Of a DNA stretch of 64,000 nt, positions 16,747-25,844 are shown piece after piece. The notes below the pieces were generated by a model, which was not told the DNA's origin, searched no databases, and saw nothing but the letters and a program-made list of their open reading frames with translations. Made by a program: the position numbers and the translations under genes. The first letter of the stretch is position 1, and every line of letters begins with the position of its first letter. Origin of the DNA: Aeromicrobium endophyticum. GTDB taxonomy: Bacteria; Actinomycetota; Actinomycetes; Propionibacteriales; Nocardioidaceae. The stretch is from assembly GCF_003586285.1 (NCBI RefSeq), contig NZ_QUBR01000001.1, positions 248,001 through 312,000 on the forward strand, written 5' to 3'.

Positions 16747-18011
16747 GGGATGACCTCTTCCGTGGCGGTGCGGGTGGTGCCGGGGGTGGGGACGGGCTCG
16801 CCCTCGGGGCCCCGGACCGGCACCCGCAGCGCCACCTCGGTGCCCTCGCCCGGCGCGCTGCGGATCGTGGCGGTGCCGCCGTGCCGCTCGACGCGGGCGA
16901 TGATCGAGGCGCGGACGCCCATGCGGTCGATGGCGATCGTCGCGGGGTCGAAGCCCGCACCCCGGTCGCGCACGAACACCTCGGCGCTGCGGCCGTCGGT
17001 CTCGACGTACACGTCGATGCGGTCGACGCCGGCGTGCTTGGCCGCGTTGACCATCGCCTCGCGTGCGGCCCTGGCGAGCGCGGTCATGTCGGCGTCGAGC
17101 GGCACGTCGCCGACGGCGATGACCTCGACCGGCACTCGGTGGACGTCCTCGACCTCGGCGGCCGCCGCCTTGAGCGCGGCCAGCAGCGAGTCGCCGGGGC
17201 GTTCGTCGTTGCCGTACAGCCAGTCGCGCAGCTCGCGCTCCTGGCGCCGGGCGAGGGTGGCGACGGCCGAGGCGTCGCCGGCGTTCTTCTGCAGCAGCGC
17301 CAGGGTCTGCAGCACCGAGTCGTGCAGGTGGGCGGCGACGTCGGCGCGCTCCTGCGACCGCACCCGCTCGCGGCGCTCCTCCGTCAGGTCTCTGGTCAGG
17401 CGCGCGATCCACGGCCCGAGGATCAGCCCCAGCCCCAGCACGGCGACCACCAGCGCGGAGGCCAGGTTGACGGCAGCGCTCCAGCCGCCCTCCTTCGACA
17501 CGAAGTAGACCGCTGCCACGGCGATGAGCACGCCCCCGGCGGCGACGCGCGACGCGAACGCCCAGCCGCTGGTGTCGCGCATCCACCGGCTCCACGTCAC
17601 GTCGTCGAGCTGTCGCCAGACGACGGCCACCCCGATGACAGCCACGAGCAGCGGGCCGAACACGTGGTCGTCGATGCCGCGCCCCGTGGCCTGGATGACC
17701 AGCAGCACGCCGATGCCGACCGATCCGACGGCCGCGGTCTGGACGATCTCACGAGCACCCGCGCGGCCGGAGCCCCGGAGGCCGCGACGTGTCGCCGACT
17801 CGAGCCCCGGCGACAGGTCGGGGCGGCGCAGCGGCAGCAGCCGCCACAGCAGCAGGTAGGCCAGCACGCCGACGCCCTGGAACCAGGTGGCGACCACGAA
17901 GGCCACGCGCACGTAGACCACGGGGACGCCGAGGTGCTCGGCCAGACCCGTTGCGACGCCACCGACGAGCCGGTGCTCGGCCGGTCGGTACGCGCGGCGG
18001 TAGGAGGTCAC
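16743..18011 (-). CDS. PspC-domain histidine kinase
   Basis: Residues 5-60 form a PspC domain (AEHRLVGGVATGLAEHLGVP, YLLLWRLLP). It is followed by several membrane helices, a HisKA_3 dimerisation domain with the phospho-acceptor in HLHDSVLQTL (H230), and an HATPase domain (EAMVNAAKHAG, VRDRGAGFDP, RSAPGEGTEVAL). Kinases of this build sense envelope stress in actinomycetes. The GTG at 18011 is preferred: GACGAT lies 6 nt upstream of it and the PspC homology begins just inside. Confidence 0.9.
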   Translation of the reverse strand: MTSYRRAYRPAEHRLVGGVATGLAEHLGVPVVYVRVAFVVATWFQGVGVLAYLLLWRLLPLRRPDLSPGLESATRRGLRGSGRAGAREIVQTAAVGSVGIGVLLVIQATGRGIDDHVFGPLLVAVIGVAVVWRQLDDVTWSRWMRDTSGWAFASRVAAGGVLIAVAAVYFVSKEGGWSAAVNLASALVVAVLGLGLILGPWIARLTRDLTEERRERVRSQERADVAAHLHDSVLQTLALLQKNAGDASAVATLARRQERELRDWLYGNDERPGDSLLAALKAAAAEVEDVHRVPVEVIAVGDVPLDADMTALARAAREAMVNAAKHAGVDRIDVYVETDGRSAEVFVRDRGAGFDPATIAIDRMGVRASIIARVERHGGTATIRSAPGEGTEVALRVPVRGPEGEPVPTPGTTRTATEEVIP

Positions 18012-18081
18012 CGGACGATCGTCACACGGGTCTACCGGCGGCCGCCACCAGGCATCGACCCCGGCCACCCCCCGAGACGTG

Positions 18082-18100
18082 CAGGGTCAGGATCAGGGTC
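18082..18100. promoter_or_regulatory. Direct repeat in the PspC divergent promoter region
   Basis: CAGGGTC occurs at 18082-18088 and 18094-18100, 12 bp apart, in the 132-bp region between the kinase gene and the divergent PspC gene. It could be a response-regulator site. This is a weak, unaided observation. Confidence 0.3.
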
Positions 18101-18143
18101 CTGCCCGATGCGCGACGTACCCGCAGGGCGCGACGATGGGGAC

Positions 18144-19328
18144 ATGAACGACACCCAGCAGCTGCCGCCCCCGCCTCCGGGGGCGGACGACGACTTCGAC
18201 CCGCACCGCCTTCGCACCATCGCCGACATGCGCCGCTCGTCCGACGACCGCGTCGTCGCGGGTGTCTGCGCAGGTGCCGCCCGCTACCTAAACATCGATC
18301 CCATCGTGGTGCGCGTGATCATCGCGGTGCTGATGATCGCGGGCTTCGCCGGGGTCATCCTCTACCTCGCGGCGTGGCTGCTCCTGCCGGCGGACGACGC
18401 CGAGCGAAGCGTCGCGGCCGACTGGTTCAACCTCGACCGCAACGAACGACAGGTGCGGGTCATCGGGCTGGTCACGGCGGTCGCGGTGGCCGCCCTGTCG
18501 TTCATCGGCGACAGCAGCTGGGCGTGGTGGGGCGACACCTCGTGGTGGATCGTCCCGGTAGGCCTGCTGCTCTACCTGGTCTGGGTGCGTCCGCGCCAGC
18601 GTCGCGCGGCACGGTCGTCCGCGGACGCCCGGGCGACAGGCGGCACCCCGGTCTTCGAGGCGACGCACCCGGGCGCACCACTCACGGGCGCCGTCACGCG
18701 CACGCCGCGCAGACGTCGCTCGCCGGCGCTGTTCGTGCTGACGTCGTCGATCACGGCGATCGCTCTGGCCGTCACGTGGATCTACGACGAGACACGGCAC
18801 GACGTGCACTGGACCGCGTACGTCGCGGTGGCCCTCGGCATCGTCGCCCTCGGGATCCTGATCGGCACGGTCCTCGGTGACGCCGGCTGGCTGATGGCGA
18901 TCGGCGTGCTGCTGGCCGTCGCTCTGGCTGTCGGATCGGTGTTCCCGAGCGGCCGGATCGGTCAGCAGACGCCCTCGCCGACCGTCGCCGCCGACGTCGC
19001 CGACGCCTACAGGCACGGCATCGGCGAGTTCGCGCTCGACCTCACGGGGGTGACCGACCCCGACCAGCTGCAAGGGCGAACGATTGCAATCCGTGCGGGC
19101 ATCGGCGAGACCCGGGTGATCGTCCCCGGGGGGCTGAGGGTCCGGGTCGAGGCGCACCTCGACGCCGGGCAGGTGGAGGTGCTCGGACGTGAGCTCGCCG
19201 GTGTCGACGTCTCGGCGTCCGACGGCAGCACCACGTCTGACGGCACCGGCGCTCCCCCGCCGGACGGCGAGCCCCTGACGATCACGATCGACCAGAAGAT
19301 CGGGCACGTGGAGGTGACCAGCCGATGA
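18144..19328 (+). CDS. PspC-domain membrane protein with LiaF/toast-rack-like C-terminus
   Basis: The 394-residue protein has a Pro/Asp-rich head, a PspC domain at about 28-85 (RRSSDDRVVAGVCAGAARYLNIDP, YLAAWLLLP), five or so further membrane helices to about residue 280, and an extracytoplasmic C-terminus. That end (LDLTGVTDPDQLQGRTIAIRAGIGETRVIVPGGLRVRVEA, then IDQKIGHVEVTSR) has the beta-repeat look of the LiaF/DUF2154 toast-rack domain. GACGAT lies 6 nt before the ATG, as it does for the divergent kinase. It is probably the envelope-stress effector or sensor of this locus. Confidence 0.82.
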   Translation: MNDTQQLPPPPPGADDDFDPHRLRTIADMRRSSDDRVVAGVCAGAARYLNIDPIVVRVIIAVLMIAGFAGVILYLAAWLLLPADDAERSVAADWFNLDRNERQVRVIGLVTAVAVAALSFIGDSSWAWWGDTSWWIVPVGLLLYLVWVRPRQRRAARSSADARATGGTPVFEATHPGAPLTGAVTRTPRRRRSPALFVLTSSITAIALAVTWIYDETRHDVHWTAYVAVALGIVALGILIGTVLGDAGWLMAIGVLLAVALAVGSVFPSGRIGQQTPSPTVAADVADAYRHGIGEFALDLTGVTDPDQLQGRTIAIRAGIGETRVIVPGGLRVRVEAHLDAGQVEVLGRELAGVDVSASDGSTTSDGTGAPPPDGEPLTITIDQKIGHVEVTSR

Positions 19329-19597
19329 ACCGTCATCCCTTCCGCTGGCTCGAGCTGACCCTCGGGATCGTCCTCCTCGCCGCCGTCGGCAGCTGGGCGG
19401 TCTGGCACGAGGACCTGCTGACGCCCCGCCAGCTCAGCCTGTCCGCCGCGGGTGTCCTGATCGTGCTCGGCATCGTTGGGATCGCCGCGACGCTGCGCGG
19501 CGCACGTCCGTCCACGACCTCCCCCTCCCCCGCCCCCACCGTCACCACCCCCACCGTCGAAGGAGACTCCCATGAAGAAGCTCACCCGCTCCCGTGA
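19325..19597 (+). CDS. Small two-helix membrane protein of the PspC locus
   Basis: This 90-residue protein has two hydrophobic helices (LTLGIVLLAAVGSWAVW and SAAGVLIVLGIVGIAATL) and a Ser/Thr/Pro-rich tail. Its start overlaps the previous stop by 4 nt. Its 3' end overlaps the next PspC gene by 26 nt in another frame, so the three genes are translated as one unit. I recognise no family; its place suggests a helper of the PspC proteins. Confidence 0.75.
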   Translation: MNRHPFRWLELTLGIVLLAAVGSWAVWHEDLLTPRQLSLSAAGVLIVLGIVGIAATLRGARPSTTSPSPAPTVTTPTVEGDSHEEAHPLP

Positions 19598-19799
19598 CGA
19601 CCGGTGGATCGCCGGCGTCTGCGGCGGCATCGCCGAGTACACCGGCATCGACGCCACCGTCGTGCGGCTCGTCCTCGTCGTCTGCACGATCCTCGGAGCC
19701 GGCTCGTTGATCGTCGGCTACGTCGTCGCCTGGGTGCTGATGCCCCGGCGCGACCGCCACGACACGGTCAGCGTGACGGCGGCCGATCCGGTCGTCTGA
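19572..19799 (+). CDS. Small PspC-domain protein
   Basis: This 75-residue protein consists almost wholly of a PspC domain: TRSRDDRWIAGVCGGIAEYTGIDATVVRLVLVVCTILGAGSLIVGYVVAWVLMP. The ATG at 19572 has GAAGGAG 6 nt upstream, one of the clearest ribosome sites in the window and located inside the preceding gene. It is the third PspC domain in 3.6 kb. In enterobacteria PspC links membrane damage to the phage-shock response; here it is probably governed by the adjacent kinase and regulator. Confidence 0.88.
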   Translation: MKKLTRSRDDRWIAGVCGGIAEYTGIDATVVRLVLVVCTILGAGSLIVGYVVAWVLMPRRDRHDTVSVTAADPVV

Positions 19800-19862
19800 G
19801 CCGGCGAGAGCGATGTGTCACGATGTCTCCCGAGCACCGCACGACCACCATCGGGAGGCACC

Positions 19863-20678
19863 GTGGCACTGCAGGATCCCTCGATCGCGAGGACGGCACG
19901 CGCCGAGCGAGCTGCCCGACGTCGACGCACCCGCCTGTTCACGATGGTGCTGCCCCTGACGGTGCTGGTCGACGCGGCCTTCACCTGGTCCGTCCTGGGG
20001 CTCGGCATCGGGACGACGCTCAGCACCGGGCCCGATGTCGACGACCTGACCTGGCAGCCCGTCGTCGCGGCTCTGTCCGTCCCCGCCGTCATCTGCCTCG
20101 GCCTGGCCCTGATCATCTCGCTCGCGTCCCGCATCGGGCCTGCGGCCGCTGTGCTGGTCAGGACGGCGCTGCTGCTCGGGGTCGCCGCCGTCGCCCTGGT
20201 GCTCTCGCCTCGCGAGTGGGGCGACCGGCCTGCCGGCGCGGCCGGATCCGAGGGCTGGTGGGGCTTCGCGTCGTGGGGTCCGCCGGCGCTCGCGGGCGTG
20301 TCGGCCGTCCTCCTCGTGGGGGCCTGGCTGACCTGGCGACGCCGCCGTGACGCTCAGGCAACCCTGCAACGCATCGCCGTCTCGGGCGTCGCGGCCGCCG
20401 CGACGGTCACGGCGGCCGACGTGCTCGCACAGCAGCTGCAGCACGGCGAGCACGGACCACCGATCCGCTCGTTGGTCCGGGTGACCCTACGATTCGTCGA
20501 CACCGCCGGCACCACGCGATGGGCCGAGCTGGCCGGGCACCTCGACGTCGCCGACGTGCCACGTGTCGGCGACACCGTCGCGATGCGCTACGACGGTGAC
20601 CACCCGTCCGACGCGCAGCGGATGGTCGTGTCGCTGCCGTGGGTCGACCGGCGCGGAGGGGCAACGTCGGCTCGATGA
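19863..20678 (+). CDS. Polytopic membrane protein of unknown function
   Basis: The 271-residue protein starts at GTG 19863 with GGGAGG 4 nt upstream. A basic head is followed by four hydrophobic segments (FTMVLPLTVLVDAAFTWSVL, VVAALSVPAVICLGLALIISLA, AVLVRTALLLGVAAVALVL, PALAGVSAVLLVGAWLTW). A cytoplasmic or external domain with a beta-rich region (PIRSLVRVTLRFVDTAGTTRWAEL, GDTVAMRYDGDHP) closes it, reminiscent of DUF3592 proteins. It follows the PspC genes by 63 bp and may belong to the same response, but nothing proves this. Confidence 0.65.
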   Translation: MALQDPSIARTARAERAARRRRTRLFTMVLPLTVLVDAAFTWSVLGLGIGTTLSTGPDVDDLTWQPVVAALSVPAVICLGLALIISLASRIGPAAAVLVRTALLLGVAAVALVLSPREWGDRPAGAAGSEGWWGFASWGPPALAGVSAVLLVGAWLTWRRRRDAQATLQRIAVSGVAAAATVTAADVLAQQLQHGEHGPPIRSLVRVTLRFVDTAGTTRWAELAGHLDVADVPRVGDTVAMRYDGDHPSDAQRMVVSLPWVDRRGGATSAR

Positions 20679-20686
20679 ACCGGCGC

Positions 20687-21706
20687 CTACGGACGCCCCA
20701 GCCACAGCGACCGGGCCTGCACCGCCGTGGCGGTGAAGTCGGAGAACACCCCGTCGACGCCCGCGTCGAAGAACGCCAGGTACTCGCCCACGGCATCGCC
20801 GTGAGCGGCCTTGTCGCGGCTGGTGCGCAGATCGGCCGGCAGGAAGTTGTTCTCGCTGCGCATCGTCCAGATGTGCACGACGAGGCCGAGGGCGTGGGCG
20901 CGGCGCACGAGCTTGGTGGTCTTGGCCAGCCGTGCGCGCAGGTCGCGCTTGATGACGAGGCTCTTGTTGGGGCCGATGCCGTCGGCGTAGGCAGCGATCC
21001 TCTCCAGCTCGGGAGGCTTGCGCATCGCCCAGTAGGTGAGCGGGTCCCCGGCGGCGACCAGGTCGTAAGGCGCGCCCTGGCGGTCCATCAGCTGCACCAG
21101 CGTCAGCGGGGTGCGGTCGCGCAGCGCCTTGAGGTTGCCGGTCTCCATCGACTGGATGACGATCTTGGCGCCGCGGTGGTTGAGGCCTCGGCGCTCGAGC
21201 ACGTCGATCAGCAGGTCGTTGAGGTCGAGCCCGAGGCCGGCGAAGTAGGTGGGGTGCTTGGTCTCGACGTAGACGCCGACCGGCTCCTCCCGCGTGGCCG
21301 AGGCCTGCTCGGCGATGTCGATCACCTCGTCGAGGGTCAGGATCTGCTCGGTGCGGGCGAGCGGGATGTTCTGCGGCCTCAGCTGCGGCAGGCGCTCGCG
21401 CACCCGCAGGGTCTTCAGCTCGGCGAGGGTGAAGTCCTCGGTGAACCAGCCCGAGTACGCCACGCCGTCGATGAACTTGACCGTCTTGTGGCCCGCGAAC
21501 TCCGGGCGGCTCGCCACGTCGGTCGTGCCGCTGATCTCGTTCTCGTGCCGGACGACCAGCTGTCCGTCCTTCGTGGCCACGACGTCGGGCTCGATGTAGT
21601 CGCAGCCCTGCTCGACCGCCCGGAGGTACGAGGGCCGCGTGTGCTCGAGCCGCTCGCCGGGCACTCCGCGGTGGCCGATCACGATGGGGGTCGCCGGAGA
21701 GGACAC
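20687..21706 (-). CDS. Glycerophosphodiester phosphodiesterase
   Basis: The 339-residue GDPD-family enzyme hydrolyses glycerophosphodiesters to glycerol 3-phosphate and an alcohol. IGHRGVPGERLEHTRPSY supplies the catalytic His and the metal-site Glu region; EPDVVATKDGQLVVRHE supplies the second His and acidic ligands. The C-terminal HIWTMRSENNFLP is the usual TIM-barrel end. GlpQ-type proteins carry signal peptides, but none is seen from the GTG at 21706. TTTGAT 6 nt before that GTG may be its own promoter. The gene follows the GGT stop by 7 nt and is probably cotranscribed too. Confidence 0.88.
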   Translation of the reverse strand: MSSPATPIVIGHRGVPGERLEHTRPSYLRAVEQGCDYIEPDVVATKDGQLVVRHENEISGTTDVASRPEFAGHKTVKFIDGVAYSGWFTEDFTLAELKTLRVRERLPQLRPQNIPLARTEQILTLDEVIDIAEQASATREEPVGVYVETKHPTYFAGLGLDLNDLLIDVLERRGLNHRGAKIVIQSMETGNLKALRDRTPLTLVQLMDRQGAPYDLVAAGDPLTYWAMRKPPELERIAAYADGIGPNKSLVIKRDLRARLAKTTKLVRRAHALGLVVHIWTMRSENNFLPADLRTSRDKAAHGDAVGEYLAFFDAGVDGVFSDFTATAVQARSLWLGRP

Positions 21707-21713
21707 CCGTCCA

Positions 21714-23231
21714 TCAAAGCGCAGCAGGAGGCCTCGGTGTCGATCCGCGGACGAGACGTACGGCACCATCGCGGCGCGGATCGGCGGCGGCCACCATGGT
21801 CTCGTCGCCACCGACGCCCGGAGAGGGACGTCGGAGCGTCGCCGCGACACCGCCGTAGTACATCGACAGCTCGGTCTCGGTCTTGACCACCTCGTCCGGC
21901 CGCCCAGCGCGGTGCAGGTGGACGCGCGGGTGGTCGATCGCCTGCTGCAGGCCCATCCCGCCGTTGACGAAGCCCGCGAGGGCCTGCACGATCGCCGTGG
22001 TGATGCGATCGGCTCCCGGCGACCCGATCGCCAGCGCGGACCCGTCGACGTGGTGGCCGACGGTGGGCGCCATGTTCGACAACAGCCTCGTGCCGGGCGC
22101 GAGGCCGTGCAGGCCGCGAGGGTTGAGCTCGGGCTCGCCCAGACAGTTGTTGAGCCAGATGCCGGTGCCGCGGGCGATCATGCCCGAGCTGTAGCCCGAC
22201 GACACCGTGACCGAACAGGCCCCGCCGTCGCTGTCGGTCGCCGACACGTGCGCTGTCGACCCCGACTCGAGGACGGCCAGGTGATCGCGGTCGACCAGGG
22301 CGAGGAAGGCCCCGGCGTCGTGGGCCAGGTCGTCGCTGACGTCGAGCACGTCGAGCCGGTGACCGAGCACGGCGCGCTGCACCCGCACCAGGTGCTCGAC
22401 GTCGGCCGCGTCCCAGTCGCCCTGAGGACGACCGTCGAGCAGGCGCAGCATCGCGGCGACGCAGACACCGCCGACCGAGGGCGGCGGGTTGGTGCCGAAC
22501 GTCCAGTCGCCGACACGGCTGATCAGCGACGGTCGGACGACCGGACGGTAGTCGGCCAGGTCGGCGGCGCCGAGGATGCCGCCCCGGCGGATCACGTCGT
22601 CGCTGATGAGTCGCGCGAGCTCGCCGGTGTGCAGGGCGGACGCACCGTCGGCGGCGATGAGCTCGAGCGAGGCCGCGAGGTCGGGCAGCACGATCGAGCC
22701 CCGCTCCATCGCGCCGGCGTCGTCGTGCACGGCCGCCCGGCTCTGCTCGTCCCACCCGAAGATGTCGTCGTGGACGTAGTCGAGGTAGTAGCGCGACGCC
22801 GAGCTGAGCCGGAACCCGCGGCGGGCGACGTCGATCGCCGGCGCCACGAGCTCGCGCCACGGGACGCTGCCCCAGCGCCGGTGCGCCTCCTCGAACGCCG
22901 CGATCGAGCCGTGCGCCGCGACCGAGCCGGCACCGATCGTCACCGTCACCCCGCCGCCGTAGTCGGTGTCGACGTCCCAGGTGCCGCCGCCGAGCGATCG
23001 GCCGCGACCGGGCATGTCCATCCAGCCGTCGACGGTCTGGGGCGGGCCGCCGTCGGACGGCTGCACCGTCACGAAGCCGCCCGAGCTGATCGACACGAGC
23101 CCGACCTCGTTGACCATCGTCACGAGGGCTGCGGCCAGCGCCGCGTCGACGGCGTTGCCGCCGCCCCGCGCGACCTGCTCGCCCGCGTCGGCGGAGGCTT
23201 CGTTGGGGGCGGCGATGGAGACGTCGGGCAC
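21714..23231 (-). CDS. Gamma-glutamyltransferase family protein
   Basis: This 505-residue Ntn-hydrolase precursor has the N-terminal GGNAVDAALAAALV, the self-processing site GSTAHVSATD with nucleophile T326, the oxyanion region TGIWLNN, and GSPGADRITTAIVQ. The second Thr of the usual TTH is Ala here (A327). No signal peptide is present, unlike periplasmic or secreted GGT, so it may act in the cytosol on glutathione-like or other gamma-glutamyl or acylated substrates. GTG at 23231 is set by a -10 hexamer 6 nt upstream. Confidence 0.85.
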   Translation of the reverse strand: MPDVSIAAPNEASADAGEQVARGGGNAVDAALAAALVTMVNEVGLVSISSGGFVTVQPSDGGPPQTVDGWMDMPGRGRSLGGGTWDVDTDYGGGVTVTIGAGSVAAHGSIAAFEEAHRRWGSVPWRELVAPAIDVARRGFRLSSASRYYLDYVHDDIFGWDEQSRAAVHDDAGAMERGSIVLPDLAASLELIAADGASALHTGELARLISDDVIRRGGILGAADLADYRPVVRPSLISRVGDWTFGTNPPPSVGGVCVAAMLRLLDGRPQGDWDAADVEHLVRVQRAVLGHRLDVLDVSDDLAHDAGAFLALVDRDHLAVLESGSTAHVSATDSDGGACSVTVSSGYSSGMIARGTGIWLNNCLGEPELNPRGLHGLAPGTRLLSNMAPTVGHHVDGSALAIGSPGADRITTAIVQALAGFVNGGMGLQQAIDHPRVHLHRAGRPDEVVKTETELSMYYGGVAATLRRPSPGVGGDETMVAAADPRRDGAVRLVRGSTPRPPAAL

Positions 23232-23237
23232 CCGCGA

Positions 23238-23243
23238 AGGCTA
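23238..23243 (-). promoter_or_regulatory. Candidate -10 hexamer of the GGT-GDPD unit
   Basis: TAGCCT on the minus strand is followed by 6 nt and the GTG at 23231. Confidence 0.5.
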
Positions 23244-23305
23244 TCTGGCCGGGGCCGCGGCGCACCTCGGATGTTTGGCGAAGGCCGTCGGGGGAATGTA
23301 CGGAA

Positions 23306-24019
23306 ATGATCTATGACGACGCGCTGACACGCTTCACCGCCGTTCTCGCGTCCGTGAAGGCCCTCGACACCCTGCAGCAGCGCCTGTGCGAGGCGAGCAG
23401 GGTCATGCTCGCCGCCGACGGCGTGGTGATCACCAGCGAGACCGTGCCGGACGGCCGCACCACGGTGGGCTGGACACAGCTGCTGTCCCGCCGGCTCGAG
23501 TCGCTGCAGGACGTGACGGGCGAGGGGCCGCTGATCGACTCGCTCGAGACCGGTCAGGTCGTGGTCGGCGACTTCTCCGACCCCGCCGACCAGCGATGGC
23601 CCGCCCTGCGACCCGAGCTGGCAGCGCTCGGATTCGCGGGCACGCTCGTCGCGATCCCCCTGCGGTCGGAGCTGGCGCTGCGCGGCGTCCTGCTGGCGCA
23701 CCGCGAGGGGGGACTGCGTGACACCGATGACGTCGACGCTCGCTTCCTCGGCACGGCGATCGGCACCGCGGTGCTCCAGAACCCCGCGATCGGGGCTCAG
23801 AGCCACGTGTTCGCCGAGGTGCTGACCGACCGCGACGTCGTCCACCAGGCCACCGACGTCCTCGGCCTGCAGGCCGACGTGCGCTACGAGGACGCCCTCG
23901 CGCTGCTGCGCGCCCTGGCGTTCTCCCGCGGCGAGGAGCTCGGCGCCGTCGCACGCGACGTCGTCGACGGTCGTCTCGGTCTCGGCTTCAGCCAGGGTGG
24001 CTCGGACCGCGCCGACTGA
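23306..24019 (+). CDS. GAF-ANTAR domain protein
   Basis: In this 237-residue protein, residues 10-155 form a GAF domain (DTLQQRLCEASRVMLAADGVVIT, GEGPLIDSLETGQVVVGDF, VAIPLRSELALRGVLLAHR). Residues about 170-225 form an ANTAR domain (DRDVVHQATDVLGLQADVRYEDALALLRALAF, LGAVARDVVDGRL). ANTAR proteins bind nascent RNA hairpins and prevent termination. Here the ANTAR first helix has fewer basic residues than usual, so RNA binding may be altered. It diverges from the GGT gene and ends 4 bp from the convergent GH15 gene. Confidence 0.82.
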   Translation: MIYDDALTRFTAVLASVKALDTLQQRLCEASRVMLAADGVVITSETVPDGRTTVGWTQLLSRRLESLQDVTGEGPLIDSLETGQVVVGDFSDPADQRWPALRPELAALGFAGTLVAIPLRSELALRGVLLAHREGGLRDTDDVDARFLGTAIGTAVLQNPAIGAQSHVFAEVLTDRDVVHQATDVLGLQADVRYEDALALLRALAFSRGEELGAVARDVVDGRLGLGFSQGGSDRAD

Positions 24020-24023
24020 TCGC

Positions 24024-25844
24024 TCAGCCCCCGAGCGCCTTGTCGAGGTTGGTCGCCGCGCTGATGAGCGCCAGGTGGGTGAAGGCCTGCGGGAAGTTGC
24101 CGAGCTGGTCGCCGGTGGCCCCGACCTCCTCGGCATAGAGCCCCAGGTGGTTGGCGTACGTGAACATCTTCTCGAGCGCCAGTCGTGCGTCCTCGAGCCG
24201 CCCGGCGCGCGTCAGGGCCTCGACGTACCAGAACGAGCACAGCGAGAACGTGCCCTCCTCGCCCTCGAGCCCGTCGGGGCTGACGGACGGGTCGTAGCGG
24301 AACACCAGGCTGTCGACGACCAGCCGGTCCTCGACCGCGTCGAGCGTCGACAAGAACTTGGGATCGGCCGACGACAGGAACTTGACCATCGGCATCAGCA
24401 GCACGCCGGCGTCGAGGGCGTCGCCGTCCTCGGTCTGCGTGAACGCCTTCAGCTCGCTGTTCCACGACCGGCTCATGATGCGCTCATAGATCTCGTCACG
24501 CACCGCGGCCCAGGCCGAGATGTCGCCGGGCAGACCGCGCTGGCGAGCCATGCGGATCGTCCGCTCGACCGCGACCCAGCACATCAGCCGGGACGTCGTG
24601 TGGGCCTGCGACCCGGCGCGGGTCTCCCACATGCCGGCGTCCTCGCGGTCCCAGTTCTCGCAGACCCAGTCGACGACGCGGGTGACGTCGGCCCACGCGT
24701 CGCTGCTGATGCCGTCGCCGTACTTGTTGAACAGGTAGACCGAGTCGATCAGCTCGCCGTAGATGTCCAGCTGCAGCTGGTCGACCGCGGCGTTGCCGAC
24801 GCGCACCGGCCCGGAGTCGCGGTAGCCCGTCAGGTGGTCGAGGGTGATCTCCTCCTGCGGCTGGTTGCCGTCGATGTCGTACAGGACGCGCAGCGGGCCG
24901 AGGCCGTGGTCCTTGTCCTCGCCCAGGCGCTCGGAGAGCCACACCATGAACGACTTGGCCTCCTCGGTGAACCCGAGCCGCAGCAGCGCGTAGAGGCTGA
25001 AGGCGGCGTCGCGCATCCACACGTACCGGTAGTCCCAGTTGCGGTCGCCGCCGATCAGCTCGGGCAGGCTCGTGGTGGGTGCCGCCACGATCGCGCCGGA
25101 CGGCTCGTGCGTCAACAGCTTCAGCGTGATGGCCGAGCGGTTGACGGTCTCGCGCCACCGCCCGCGGTACGTCGACTGCGACAACCAGGTGCGCCAGTAC
25201 GCGAGCGTCGCCTCGAACAGCGAGGCGGTGTCGTCGAGATCGGCGTCGTCCAAGGGGTCGTCGTCGTCGAGCACCTCCAGGACGAACAGGGCGGTGTCGC
25301 CCTCGCGGAGCTCGACATCGGCCGTCACGCACCCGCCGTCGACCGTCAGGTCGGACGTCGCGCTGAGCCCGAGGCGGACACCGTCGCCGGTCAGGACGAC
25401 ACCGTGCTCGAGCGTCTCGGCCTCGCACGTCGCGCGGCCGTAGTCGGGACGTGCGTCGAGACGCATGTGGACCGCCGTCGACCCGCGGACGGCCATGACG
25501 CGGCGCACCACGCGCTGGCGGTGATCGGGGTCGCCGGCCTGCAGCACCGGCATGAAGTCGTGCACCTCGACGACTCCGGTGCCGGTCAGGAACCGGGTCG
25601 CCAGCACCGCCGACTCCGGGAAGTAGAACTGCTGGGTGCGCACCGTGCCGTCCACGGGTGAGATCTTCCAGGACCCCCCGTTCTCGCGGTCGAGGATCGA
25701 GGCGAAGATGCTCGGCGAGTCGAAGCGCGGCGCGCAGAACCAGTCGATCGTGCCGTCGGTGCCGACGAGTGCGGCGGTGCGCAGGTCGCCGATCAGGCCG
25801 TGGTCGGCGATCCCGGGCCAGTCGGCGGTGTGGCCATCAGGCAT
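24024..25844 (-). CDS. GH15-family hydrolase, trehalase/glucoamylase-like
   Basis: The 606-residue protein has the actinobacterial GH15 layout: an N-terminal beta-sandwich ([32 protein letters not shown]) and an alpha/alpha barrel with [38 protein letters not shown] and [14 protein letters not shown]. Mycobacterial relatives hydrolyse trehalose; others act on short alpha-glucans. There is no signal peptide, so it works inside the cell. It overlaps the end of the second zwf by 8 nt, which couples release of glucose to its oxidation after phosphorylation. Confidence 0.88.
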   Translation of the reverse strand: MPDGHTADWPGIADHGLIGDLRTAALVGTDGTIDWFCAPRFDSPSIFASILDRENGGSWKISPVDGTVRTQQFYFPESAVLATRFLTGTGVVEVHDFMPVLQAGDPDHRQRVVRRVMAVRGSTAVHMRLDARPDYGRATCEAETLEHGVVLTGDGVRLGLSATSDLTVDGGCVTADVELREGDTALFVLEVLDDDDPLDDADLDDTASLFEATLAYWRTWLSQSTYRGRWRETVNRSAITLKLLTHEPSGAIVAAPTTSLPELIGGDRNWDYRYVWMRDAAFSLYALLRLGFTEEAKSFMVWLSERLGEDKDHGLGPLRVLYDIDGNQPQEEITLDHLTGYRDSGPVRVGNAAVDQLQLDIYGELIDSVYLFNKYGDGISSDAWADVTRVVDWVCENWDREDAGMWETRAGSQAHTTSRLMCWVAVERTIRMARQRGLPGDISAWAAVRDEIYERIMSRSWNSELKAFTQTEDGDALDAGVLLMPMVKFLSSADPKFLSTLDAVEDRLVVDSLVFRYDPSVSPDGLEGEEGTFSLCSFWYVEALTRAGRLEDARLALEKMFTYANHLGLYAEEVGATGDQLGNFPQAFTHLALISAATNLDKALGG

